From Moniliophthora roreri (taxonomy: Eukaryota; Basidiomycota; Agaricomycetes; Agaricales; Marasmiaceae), in assembly GCA_001466705.2 (NCBI GenBank), contig LATX02000180.1, positions 558,001 through 622,000 of the forward strand: a DNA stretch of 64,000 nt, read 5' to 3'. Below the pieces are notes generated by a model that saw nothing but the letters and a program-made list of their open reading frames with translations, was not told where the DNA came from and did no database searches. Both the position numbers and the translations under genes were made by a program. Shown piece by piece: positions 9,652 to 19,883 of this stretch (the stretch's first letter is position 1; every line of letters begins with the position of its first letter).

Positions 9652-11766
9652 TTATACAACGGCTGCCCTGTTCGACCGAGAATAGACAACTATCTCCTCA
9701 TCCGATTCAGACCCCTCGCTGGCGTCTGTCATGGTGTAAGATATGAAAATCAATTTGAACTCGAGGGCAAGTGATAGTGATGCATACCATTGTCATATGA
9801 TTCGAAGATAGTAGGCTTATTCGTTGAATCCTCCAAATCCTGGAACCGACCTCCACGCCCAACGATTTGCCAGAGAGGATAACCGAGGGAGTGAGCAAGG
9901 ACTGTCGTCCTGGGGTCAAACGCTTTGAAAAAGTGAATCCTCTCGATGCCTTTGTAGATGTCAAGATCCCAAGAATAATAACAGAGACCCACATCGGTCA
10001 CATAAGATGGAAGTCCCAAGGATGCTCTCGTGCTATCCAACATCTCTTCTCGCCCAAAAGGATCAAAGGACCAGAAATATTTTGCACTCTTTGCCCAAGA
10101 CCTCCATATTGCTTCGTTGTCAGAAGGGCAAGGAATAGATCGAATGAAGAGGTATACAGGGGTGTCGGTGATCACTTGTTGGCAGGTGTTCCTTTCGGTA
10201 CGATGGAAGCCAAGATAGAAGGAGTGAGTGATAGCTATCGGTGTAAGGTCAGGATGCTGAACATGTGCGAGACCATGCGTAAACTTACAGCATTCTTCCC
10301 ATTCCTCTTCATGAATTTCCAGTTGGCTAAAGACGCTGTGCGCCTGAGCAAGCCATGGTTTCCAGATGTCCAATGGTCTATTGCCATGAAGCAAATCATA
10401 TCGTAGCCACCAGTAATCCTTGAAATCTGTCCGATTAGTGAACTTAAGCCTATAATCTCTGTGAGTACACATCATCCACCACAATCATTCACAACGCACT
10501 GTACTGATCCATCTTCCATGACAACTTTATGCTCATCCATCGCCGATGAGCTACATCGTACACATACATATTGCGTCGTCTCTGCAAGTCCCATCCACCG
10601 AGCGATAACATCTCGTCGGTTCTTTTTCCAAAGCGAGCCGGCGAGGCATGGCCATGCTTCAACAGCAGTACACCGTCCCAATTTCCGCAGGTGTCGATCA
10701 CTGAAATGCTCGAGGATAGTATCTGTTGAGAGTATTCTGACGAGGTAGTCGATGATCGTGCTGGTATCGCTATATGCCTGAATAGATAATGGAACCGGTG
10801 GAGTTGAAGGTGTGTTGGATAAACCAAGCAGACCCCAGATGTTGTCACTTTGAACATGAGGTCCCCTCCGTAACTTGCCACTCCTGGGTTCAATCCATAA
10901 TTCACTTGATCGCTGTAACCTTCCGCCATCAAGACTCAGGGTAAGGTGAGTGTTGGAATTGAATGCGACATACGATGTTCCGACCATCTTTGACTAATTT
11001 CGTGACACTAAGCTGTGGTCAACGATGTCAGTCAAATTCACAAGCATGGCATGTAGGACACACTTGAAATTCAATATACAGTAGGAGTACAAAGTTGCCC
11101 GAGAAGACACGGTGCAAAGGAATGAGCGCTGTGGTGGAAGGTTAAATTTCAGCAGTCGAGTCACAGATGTAATCAATATGCTTACCATCGTAGAATATCA
11201 ACGCCGGTATATCACGCCGGTCGTTGTAGCCAAAAAGCTGGGCCGAGTTCGGATGTCTAATGATAAAGATGAGGATAAAGCATCTGAATTGAAGATTGGG
11301 AACAAGACGCACCTTATAGCACAAAATTCAGCGAAGTCCCGTTTGAATGCCTGTCGAGCGGCGCAAGGATTTGGGATTTAGTGATATTGAGGGAGGGGTA
11401 CTTATTACTGACCTTGAAAGCGCCTGGTCCACTGTACCCGACATGTAGAAACTCTTCTTCTTTGTCTTCACCACGGATGCGAGCAATGCTAAATATCCGA
11501 TCAACATCCCACCGAGTATCATTGGCAACAACCCGGGTAAGGCGGACATCGCAAGTTCGAATTCGTTCGTACTCAACTACACAGTTGGACAAACACCGTG
11601 ATGCCTGAATAGTAAAACGCACTTCATCCCAAATGGTGTTCTTTTTCCCATTTTTGTGCACAACCACCCGATTATCGTGAATAGTGGCGACATACTGTAA
11701 TCCTTGAATGTTGATTAATTGGCCGCCGGAAATGGAGAAGTTTGAAGATCCTTGGATGAACGCCAT
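9652..11766 (-). CDS. uncharacterised Agaricomycete multi-exon protein, left copy
   Basis: I do not recognise a named domain. Exon 1 starts at 11766 with MAFIQGSSNFSISGGQLINI; a Gly/Ser/Asn opening of this kind is common in large fungal families. Later exons carry FKRDFAEFCAIRHPNSAQLF and IPALIFYDG (near 11190-11350), reminiscent of a degenerate kinase-like lobe. Then come LWIEPRSGKLRRGPHVQ, IIDYLVRILSTDTIL, LAQAHSVFSQLEI, PVYLFIRSIP, AIWRSWAKSAKYFWSFDPFG, SLGLPSY and FDPRTTVLAHSLGYPLWQIV. The acidic tail ends NRAAVV with a stop at 9652-9654. I read about eight exons, all in compatible frames, so it looks functional. Its truncated inverted partner is at 46065-46848. No function can be assigned. 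From memory such proteins are abundant in Agaricomycetes; this is unverified. Confidence 0.6.
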
Positions 11767-13389
11767 GGTGCGCTGGTAAGGGTTGGAGGAAAGGGGAACT
11801 ATGGGGGGTCTTGAGAAGGCAACAGCTTTTGAACGCGGATAAAGGGCGCTTCATGTTTGTCATGAGGTGTGCAGGAAGCAGTGTGTTGGATGTATATATT
11901 CGGCTTGATTCCTTGATTCAGGCTGTATGAGAGACGGTGGACAGGGAGAAAGAGATGGGCGCTTATACATGTCTCTACTGCATGTGAGCATACATTTTCA
12001 ACCGATAAGTATGGTTCCGACCCTGGGTTCACTGTAATATACAAGTACAACTGAGCATCTAAACCAATGGCCAGTGTCCCATATCGATATCTCTCTCCCC
12101 TCCAATGAGTGGCGTGATCCCTAATCTGACTTCTCCAGTGGCCATAACACTCCCTTAAATTTCACCTCTGCAGGTGGCACTACTACTCTTCGACTCTGAG
12201 CCCGTCGGCCTGTTTAAATTTTTCGGTAATGACATGGAGTTGCTGATATCCACCTCCGTACCACAATACTCTCAAACACCAGCCGACGAGGGCCCAGCAT
12301 CAGGTGAGACGGAACGCACCCAGTCCATGTAGTGGCAGGCCTGCTGAAGCGCTAAAGTCCGAGAGATAATGTCCCTGAGTGTTACAGCAAAAGTATTTGC
12401 ATTACCATACTTGCCCAAGTCTGCAGAAGATCTATTGTCGAGAGAGAGTATCCGGGAAAGACTGACCACATATCTGCTGGTGCTGGCAGCTGGAATGGAT
12501 GTCGCAGTGATTGGCTTGTGTTCAGTACCTGTTCAGGCCATCGAGCTAAGTTGAGACATGCAGACACCGAAGTGGTAGGTTCAAGCTGGATGTAATCGCT
12601 CCGAATACTAGACTTTTGTTCGATGTATTGCGGAGTGCAGGTGATCACGATACCGCAGTGTACATAATGACGAAGAACGGAGATAATGACCGGGGCACAC
12701 GACTAAGTAGTTGGGTTGTAACATTCGTTGGAGAGAGAAAGGGCGTCGAAGCTGTCAGCCTTCGATCTGTAAGTCGGTAAAGCAAAGACAGAGCATGACC
12801 CGCACGAATAACTCATTATAGATGACTCAGGGATTACCTTGAAACAAGGCTGAGTGACTAGGGTAGGTACGGTGTTGCGCGTCAACGCGTCAACGTGGTG
12901 GTGTTAGGAGAAGGGATGATGACGTGACGTTGGCAACATCACAACTTGGCGACTTGAAATTGGGACCCAAATTCCGGGAATAATTCTCTCGTTTTGTCGA
13001 GCACTTAGAATTTGGCATAACACAACGAACGGTCTGGAAATTTTCATAGATTTCGCTTGTTTTCCGGAATTTACTAAAATATGGAAAATCAAAATTCTGC
13101 GGCTTCGCGCTGTGAGTATTATTATTATACAATAAAAGTCCTATTTGACCGAATGATGAGAGGCCGCGCTTGTCAACGGGCGCTTACGGCGGCGACCATA
13201 CTCTTTTTCACTTCCGTGACGCTTCTTTCAGCTCAACCCCCCACCATCGATACCTTCTCTCATCGACATTGATAGCGAGAGTGCCCTCCAGCGACAAAGC
13301 CGCTCGACGTGCAGCATGGGAATCAATCCGTGAAGAGCTCTTGAAAGGTGAGGGAATGCCCCGGGATGCGTTGGAATGGTAGTCGAGGG
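11767..13389. other. long stretch without a recognised gene
   Basis: Open frames here are short, overlap on both strands and carry no motif I know. It is probably promoter of the minus-strand gene at 11766 plus degraded sequence. At 13173-13185 it contains the motif TCAACGGGCGCTT, found also at 6273 and, with one mismatch each, at 8747 and (inverted) 45967. A short frame near 13280-13380 (KAARRAAWESIREELLKGEG) looks protein-like but has no recognisable family. Confidence 0.4.
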
Positions 13390-13570
13390 TGAGTTATCAA
13401 TGCCATTAAGATTGATAGTAAGTGACCCATCTCGACCGCCCCTTCTCTTCCATCCTCAGGTCACATCGAACCACGCATATTGACGCCTGAATTTTCTCTT
13501 CGGTTTGCTTGGTGTCGGCTATTTTGGTCAGCCAGCTTGTCCAGGTCACGGAACTCGCCACTCGTGGTCT
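13390..13570 (+). repeat. source copy of the repeat at 8745-8935
   Basis: Roughly 180 bases that align at perhaps 80% identity with the left mosaic. It begins GTGAGTTATC and contains CATCCTCAGG, so it could itself be an intron and exon of an unrecognised gene lying between 13160 and 13620. I could not build a convincing product. Confidence 0.5.
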
Positions 13571-14115
13571 CATCAAGGCTCAGGAATAGCAAAAGAAGGC
13601 GGCCGTGGTCGAGCGATTTAATTTGTACCAATTGCATCGGCCTAGTCGTAAAAGAATGTCATGATGGCCTCTTTGATGTTGAATGTATGTTCATGCGGAA
13701 TATTTTGGGTATTGCTGTACGTGTTGGTTGAAGTCAAGTGTTCAACTTTGGGTCTGACGTCTTTGACAAGCAGACCTTCTCCCAATCCATCACCATCTTC
13801 CTCGGCATCGTGATCATTCTGCAGCACTGACGGCCCGACATCGTGCGCGCCCTCAAGCTTCCGCAATACATACGAAGTGAAGCTTATCATCGCAGGTGAC
13901 CCTTTAACTAACAATATCTCCTAACGTGCTCACTCACTGAGTACTCGATGCACACTTAGAATCGCGTTCAACATCAAAGAAGCCTGGAAGCATGGACGTA
14001 ATGCGAGTTGGTCTTTTTCGTGGGTGGTCGTTAGTGCGCTCTTAGGTTTCGCCCCTGTTATAAAAAGAAGTACTGCTCTTGAAAGGCCCAAGATACGTCT
14101 AGGGCGAAGGTTATC
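13571..14115. other. upstream region of beta-xylosidase; possible coding remnant
   Basis: No gene is assigned. A plus-strand frame near 13950-14113 gives NIKEAWKHGRNASWSFSWVV followed by a basic tail, and 13740-13825 gives a hydrophobic stretch ending in a stop. They may be decayed exons. The last part must contain the GH3 promoter; no clear TATA is seen. Confidence 0.35.
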
Positions 14116-16577
14116 ATGATGCTTCGTGCTAGAATCAAAACACACCTCCCACTTTTAATCGTCAACACCCTTATTCTCGCCTCAAACGGGGCCTTTCCTG
14201 ATTGCACCAGCGGACCATTGGCAGAAAATCTAGTATGCGATATTACTGCACCATCCATCGAGCGTGCTAGGGCTTTGATCGCAGAGTTCACAGTTCCCGA
14301 ATTAATCCAGAATATGGACACTGGTTCCCCCGGTGTTCCCCGTCTTGGACTTCCCGCATATAATTGGTGGAGTGAGGCACTGGTGAGCATTCCTATATAC
14401 ACCAAGTTCCCATTTCTGAGGTGTTGAAAAGCACGGTGTCGCCATCAGTCCTGGTACTTCATTTGCTCCACCTGGGCAGGATTTCAGTTATGCAACGTCT
14501 TTCCCTGCACCAATAACGATGGGTGCGGCTTTCGATGACGAACTCATCCAGAAAGTTGCTATCGTCATTAGCACTGAATCCCGCGCTTTCAATAACGTCA
14601 ATCGTGCTGGACTCAGTTTCTTCACTCCAAATATCAATCCTTTCAAGGATCCTCGGTGGGGGCGTGGCCAAGAAACTCCGGGTGAGGATCCTTTCCATAT
14701 CTCCCAATACGTCTACCAGTTGGTCACTGGTTTGCAAGGTGGTGTCGGCCCCACAAAGTTGAAGATAGCTGCAGACTGCAAGCATTGGGCAGCTTACGAT
14801 TTGGAAAATTTGGGGGCGTCGCGATTTGAGTTTGATGCAAAAGTGACCCTGCAGGATCTCGCCGAATTTTATTCTCCCCCTTTCCAGAGCTGCATTCGGG
14901 ATGCCAAGGTTGCGTCCATTATGTGCAGCTATAACGCAGTCAATGGCATTCCATCCTGCGCTAATCGGTATATTCTACAGGATCTGGCGCGGGATTTGTG
15001 GGAACTTGGAGAAGAACAGTGGATAGTCGGTGACTGTGGCGCTGTCGGAAACATCTCTGCACGTCATCATTACACCGATGACCCCGCCAACGGAACAGCT
15101 GTTGCGCTGAATGCTGGCACAGATATTGACTGTGCTCGTGGCCCCGCCGCCTACTCACAGAATCTTGGTCAAGCGTTGAACCGTTCTCTCGTCTCCGAGG
15201 ACCAACTTCGTACCGCATTAACTCGTCAATATAATTCGCTTGTACGGTGAGTATACCCGTGTATCAGGTGGAAGACTTTTCCTAATCTTCCTCGACTAGC
15301 TTGGGCTACTTCGATCCTGCCGACCAGCAGCCATACCGTAGCTTGTCTTGGGATGATGTTAACACGGAACCCGCTCAACAACTGGCGTATCAAGCGGCAG
15401 TTGAAGGCGTCGTGCTGCTCAAGAACGATGGCGTTCTTCCGCTCGCGTCCTCTGTAACGAAAGTTGCCGTTGTTGGCCCAATGGCCAATGCAACAAGGCA
15501 AATGCAATCCAACTACAATGGTCCGGCTCCCTTCCTCATTAGTCCTCAACAGGCTTTTCATGATGCCGGATTCGACGTTGCTTTCGCGAATGGAACCAGC
15601 GTCAACTCCTCGGATAGTTCTGGGTTCAATGCTGCTATAGCGACTGCAGATGATGCAGACGTTATATTTTTTGTGGGAGGAATAGATGTAACTATTGAAG
15701 CAGAGGGTCATGATAGGCCTGATATATCCTGGCCTGGTAACCAGCTGGCTCTCGTCCAGCAACTAGCAGCTCTAGGAAAGCCTTTAGTTGTTCTTCAGAT
15801 GGGTGGAGGGCAGGTTGATAGCTCGTCTCTTCGAGATAATGACAACGTATGTACACCTCGCTTTGTTGTATTCATATCTTTCTTACCTTCCTCTAGGTCA
15901 ACGCCCTTATATGGGGAGGCTACCCAGGACAGAGTGGAGGTACTGCCCTGATCGACATCATTACCGGGAAACAGGCACCAGCTGGTCGATTACCCATTAC
16001 CCAATACCCTGCTTCCTATGTTAATGGGTTCCCCATGACCGACATGACTTTGCGCCCTAGTTCTTCGAATCCGGGACGCACATACAAGTGGTACACCGGT
16101 ACCCCCGTATTCGAGTTTGGCTTTGGCCTCCATTACACGACATTTGACGTCGAATGGGCTTCTGGTGGCGACTCGTTCAGCATCCAAGACCTAGTATCTT
16201 CTGCTAACGATTCCGGCGTTGCACATGTCGACCTAGGCGTCCTAGACACCTTTAATGTCACTGTGACGAATTCGGGCACAGTAGCCTCCGACTACGTTGC
16301 ACTTCTCTTCTCTCGCACCACCGCCGGACCCTCACCAGCACCAAACAAGGAGCTTGTATCGTACACTAGAGTCAAGGGCATTGAGCCTGGTGCAAGCAGT
16401 GTTGCTTCACTGAAGGTCACATTGGGAGCTATTGCTAGGACGGACGAGCAAGGGAATAGAGTGCTGTATCCAGGAGAATACGTGTTGCTTCTGGATACGG
16501 GGGCGGAAGGTAAAATACAGAAAAATATCACGTTGACAGGAGATGAGGCGACACTAATCGAGTGGCCTCAACCCTAA
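14116..16577 (+). CDS. secreted glycoside hydrolase family 3 beta-xylosidase
   Basis: Four exons, 14116-14382, 14432-15246, 15300-15846 and 15897-16577, join in phase to 769 residues, the usual size. A signal peptide (HLPLLIVNTLILASNGAFPD) starts it. Then come the GH3 N-domain markers NWWSEALHGVA, FFTPNINPFKDPRWGRGQET, CKHWAAYD, SIMCSYNAVNG and WIVGDCGAVGNI. The Asp of GDC is the expected nucleophile. The C-domain has EGVVLLKND, VVGPMANAT, FFVGGIDVTIEAEGHDR (candidate acid/base region), IWGGYPGQSGG and GRLPITQYP. A fibronectin III-like C-terminus (FEFGFGLHYT, NSGTVASDYVALLF) closes it. Role: release of xylose from xylo-oligosaccharides outside the cell, a plant-biomass decay function. The usual Ser before the catalytic Asp-Cys (SDC) is Gly here. 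Confidence 0.93.
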
Positions 16578-17162
16578 CAGATGAATGTATTGACTACAAG
16601 CGTGAACGACAAGTTACATGCTCCATCGTTCAATGTTGTGTGACGTGTATAGCGCCCACCCCACACCTACATTAGTAGGAAGTCGGTGCAATACAAACTT
16701 AATTGCACCCAAGAATTGTATCAACTGCTGAGACCAACGAGCTTGATACCTCGGCTCAGATTAAGCGCGTTGATTAGACTTGGGCGCCTAACGGTCGCAT
16801 GACTCCGGTACAGACAGCTGGTGGACTGCCTGAGGTTGCCGCCTGCCGTCATACAGCAGCGTGCATGCTTGCATCGTCACGGTGGGTATAAGTCTGCCTA
16901 GGGGAGACTACCGCCTGCCATAAATGCGACATCCAGGTACCCAAGTCACCCCAAATGCGGGATTCTCGATTGCGAAGAGATTTGTTCTCGGCATTCGTGG
17001 CGAGGCACCGTTGTTGATGGCTTGGATGGATACTAGCCGATCCGACTTTTCTTGCCTTGGGTTCTCGGATTTGCATGCTCGTGGCGTGTGACGAGTACGC
17101 CTGGTTGATCTGTGTTAGGACCTGGAGCGAAGGATAGTATCAGCAAAGCAATTTTCGTAAGG
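16578..17162. other. intergenic, convergent 3' ends
   Basis: The 3' flanks of the beta-xylosidase (plus) and the next gene (minus) face each other here. No motif-bearing frame is seen. Confidence 0.5.
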
Positions 17163-19064
17163 TTAGAAGGGACTGCCCACCACTTGCTCCGCGGACATGT
17201 TGTCAACTTTTGGCAATGCACTGCTTACAGAACGCCTATCAACGGAACGCCTCTGCATGAGGTGTAATCCTGATTGCAATTGAACACTTCCAGTGCAGCC
17301 AAGGCTCGCAACCTGCATTGAGTCCCACCAGTCCTCTTGTTCTTCAACCGGCTCAACGCTAAACAGTTCAGGCTCGGTCTCTGCGAAATGCTCATCGACC
17401 TCCATATACTTCTCTTCATCTGCTTCCTCATCGTCCTTGTGGGTTGCCTCTAGAGACGACCCAGCGCCGGGTTGTTGTTCGCAAAGTCTAATGATCTGGT
17501 CATGAACAACCTCCATTTCCATTCGTTTGCGAGGATCCAGAGTCTGCAATAGTGGTTCAAGGGAAGAGAAATGTGCCTGTACAGTTTGTGCTAACGAGAA
17601 CGTGGAAGCCGGCGCTAAAGACCCGTTGGGCACGCCAATCCCGTCTTCCTCCTTGTCGGCAACTGGAATCCCCAAAAACGGGTTGAACGGAGCTGATTGC
17701 TCGTGAAGTTCCTTCAACGCATATGGTATGAACGTGTCCGACGTGGACGTGTATGAAGGAGTGAAGCCATTGACGGAGAAAGAGTTAAAAGCAGATGGAG
17801 TCGGGTGTAAGGGAGTTATGAAGGAATTCGGGCGGTCATTGTATCTGTCAAAAGTTGTAGTGGTATTTATTACGGGCGTTTCGGTGCCATATGATTCTAA
17901 GTGAGTGTGTCCAGAGGCTGGGTCAGAGAAGCGATCGTCGATGGACTGCGTGGGCTGCAGCTATGTGAGTTCGCTGGAGTACAACAGAATGATATGTGCT
18001 ACTCACGATATCTCTCATTTTGCCGTCAATAACAAGCCCTTCAACGACTGCGTTGATATCGGTATTGATCTTTGTCGGATAATCGTTTTGCGGGTAATCC
18101 TGAACGGGCGCAAGATGTGGAAGTGAATATCCAGAAGAACCTGTTTCTGTGTTTGTGGGATCGAGCGGATTTGACGGTGCAACATGATGCAGGGTGGTAT
18201 GCATGTCATTCTGAACTGGTACTAGCGTTTCCAACCACTTCTCAACCTTCCGCTCCTGCTGAACGCCCGTACTGACACGATATGTACATTCTTCGTCTCT
18301 GCTGCGTTCGGGCGTCGCCTGCTCTTGAACATTTACACTGGAAGTCTTTTTGAACTTTTGCAGAAGTATGACTTGCTCTTCCCTGTAAAACCAAGAAACG
18401 TAAAGAATGCCACGGGTGAGAGGACACAGAATCATTTACCGAAGTCTACGTTCCTCCTCTTCCCGTTCAGCTTTCTCTTCCACCGTGAGCTTCACCTCCT
18501 CTGTTTCTCTTTGTTTACGCGCTTCGAGTATCGATTCGGCGAGTGCAGTAGCATCCCGTTCAGCCCGTGTCGGTTGACTCTCATCTCCAGGATCCGTAGC
18601 AACTTCTGTCGGTGTCTCTTCTTCGTCCTCACCTTGTACCTCTGCGTCTGCTTCCTTTGGCGTTTGGACAGGTTGTCTGGAACGAATCAAATTAGCTGAC
18701 AATATCACAAAATGAGTGAGAATGATGTACCGGATGACTGGAGCAGGTTTCGTAGGAGCTCTACACGCCAGGAAAACGGTAGCGAGTTCAGTACTGAAGA
18801 TGACAGAAATATTGCAGTAACATAGACATACGGTGCCTCAACCTGCATGAGCTCATGCTTTCGAAACCTTTCGGGGTACATCTCCCTCAACGTTTTGGCC
18901 CTTGCTTCTTCATGCACGCGGCGGTCTACTGCTGAGCCTTTATAATACGGCATAATCGACAGCAGCAGCAAGTAACGACGCGGTGGGATGTCATCCTCGG
19001 ATAGATCGATGAAGGCGGATTGGAATTTGTATCGGTGAGAGCGAGTGTGGTAGATTGCGGGCAT
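17163..19064 (-). CDS. unrecognised acidic, low-complexity protein
   Basis: Starts MPAIYHTRSHRYKFQSAFID at 19064. About five exons follow, with introns near 18830-18700, 18440-18350 and 18010-17950. The N-terminal 80 residues look ordered and basic (PYYKGSAVDRRVHEEARAK, LREMYPERFRKHELMQ). Next is a Glu/Lys-rich, probably coiled-coil stretch (AERDATALAESILEARKQRE, VEEKAEREEEERRLRKFKK), then a Ser/Thr/Pro-rich middle and an acidic C-terminus. The stop is at 17163-17165. The alternative start six bases upstream would need GTG, so 19064 is preferred. No catalytic motif, signal peptide or membrane helix is seen. A nuclear or scaffolding protein is possible, but that is a guess. Confidence 0.65.
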
Positions 19065-19883
19065 TGTCACTCGTCTTCAAAATGGGATAGAATTTAGAGC
19101 CTTCTTCCATGACCTGTGGCCTTATGTATATTCTGGAGGTTTGCTTTGACTGTCAGAAACCATGTGGCCCGTTATTGTTGTATAGCCTAGATAATAGGTG
19201 CCAAGGCCGTTCGGAAATGTCCACACCCATTTTTGGGGCCTCTCGCCAGCTTTTTGTCCAAACCGCTGAGCGGCCTCGTCCCTTTGTCCAAACCAGCGTA
19301 ATGGCCCCCTAAAAAATCCGAAAAAAAATTTCCAAAAACCGCCAATACCTACCTATTCGAGTGTACAATAACATCTGTTCTTGTCTAAACCTGGATCCGG
19401 CCCGGGCTTCCGGCGGGCCAGTTTTTGTCCAAACCCGGAACGGCTGTTGGGCCTAAAGGCCCAGTTCTTGTCCAAACCTTCGAACGGGGTCCTCCTAGCA
19501 AGCCATATTCCCAATTTCTTGGGCCACTTGATTGTACGTCTCGACCGAATAGACAACAGCTTGCGCCAGGCACCGCTTGTCATTCCAAGAAGGGTGATGT
19601 GTGTGACCGCGTCGCGGCCGGCATTGTCTTTGCCTTGCATTGTGCAACCGGACCACATTACACATTCGGCCACACTTGTCCTATACCAGGCTGGAAGCTA
19701 ACTGGCATTAGCACACTCAAAATATTCATTCCTCATCATAAATCCTTCCCATTGCCCAGAAGACTTGAAACAAGAAGTATGACTAATCAAGTGCGACGAT
19801 ACTCCCAGTTACTCCGAGGGGCATGAAAACGGAAAACATTAAATAGGTTCTAGCTATAGCCTATAACCAAGTCTAATAGATCA
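19065..19883. repeat. intergenic region with a TTGTCCAAAC phrase array
   Basis: Between about 19250 and 19480 the phrase TTGTCCAAAC (one copy TTGTCTAAAC) occurs five times, near 19256, 19281, 19382, 19426 and 19467. Each is followed by GC-rich sequence with small palindromes (CCGCTGAGCGG, GGGCCTAAAGGCCC). Spacing is irregular, and both strands stay open in several frames because of the repeat composition. No protein homology is seen. It lies between two genes that both read on the minus strand. Confidence 0.6.

Noticed and set aside
9867..10406. 179-codon plus-strand open frame
   Set aside because: It lies antisense to the conserved exons of the uncharacterised gene, whose minus-strand blocks are conserved in the second copy; a shadow.
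11767..13389. A hidden gene around 12250-12650
   Set aside because: Frames on both strands are similar in length (60-90 codons), no splice model gave a motif, and no homology was recognised.
19370..19700. Open frames of about 100 codons on both strands in the phrase array
   Set aside because: Several frames stay open at once because of repeat composition, and the translations only repeat LDKN/SKPG-like words; no protein is supported.
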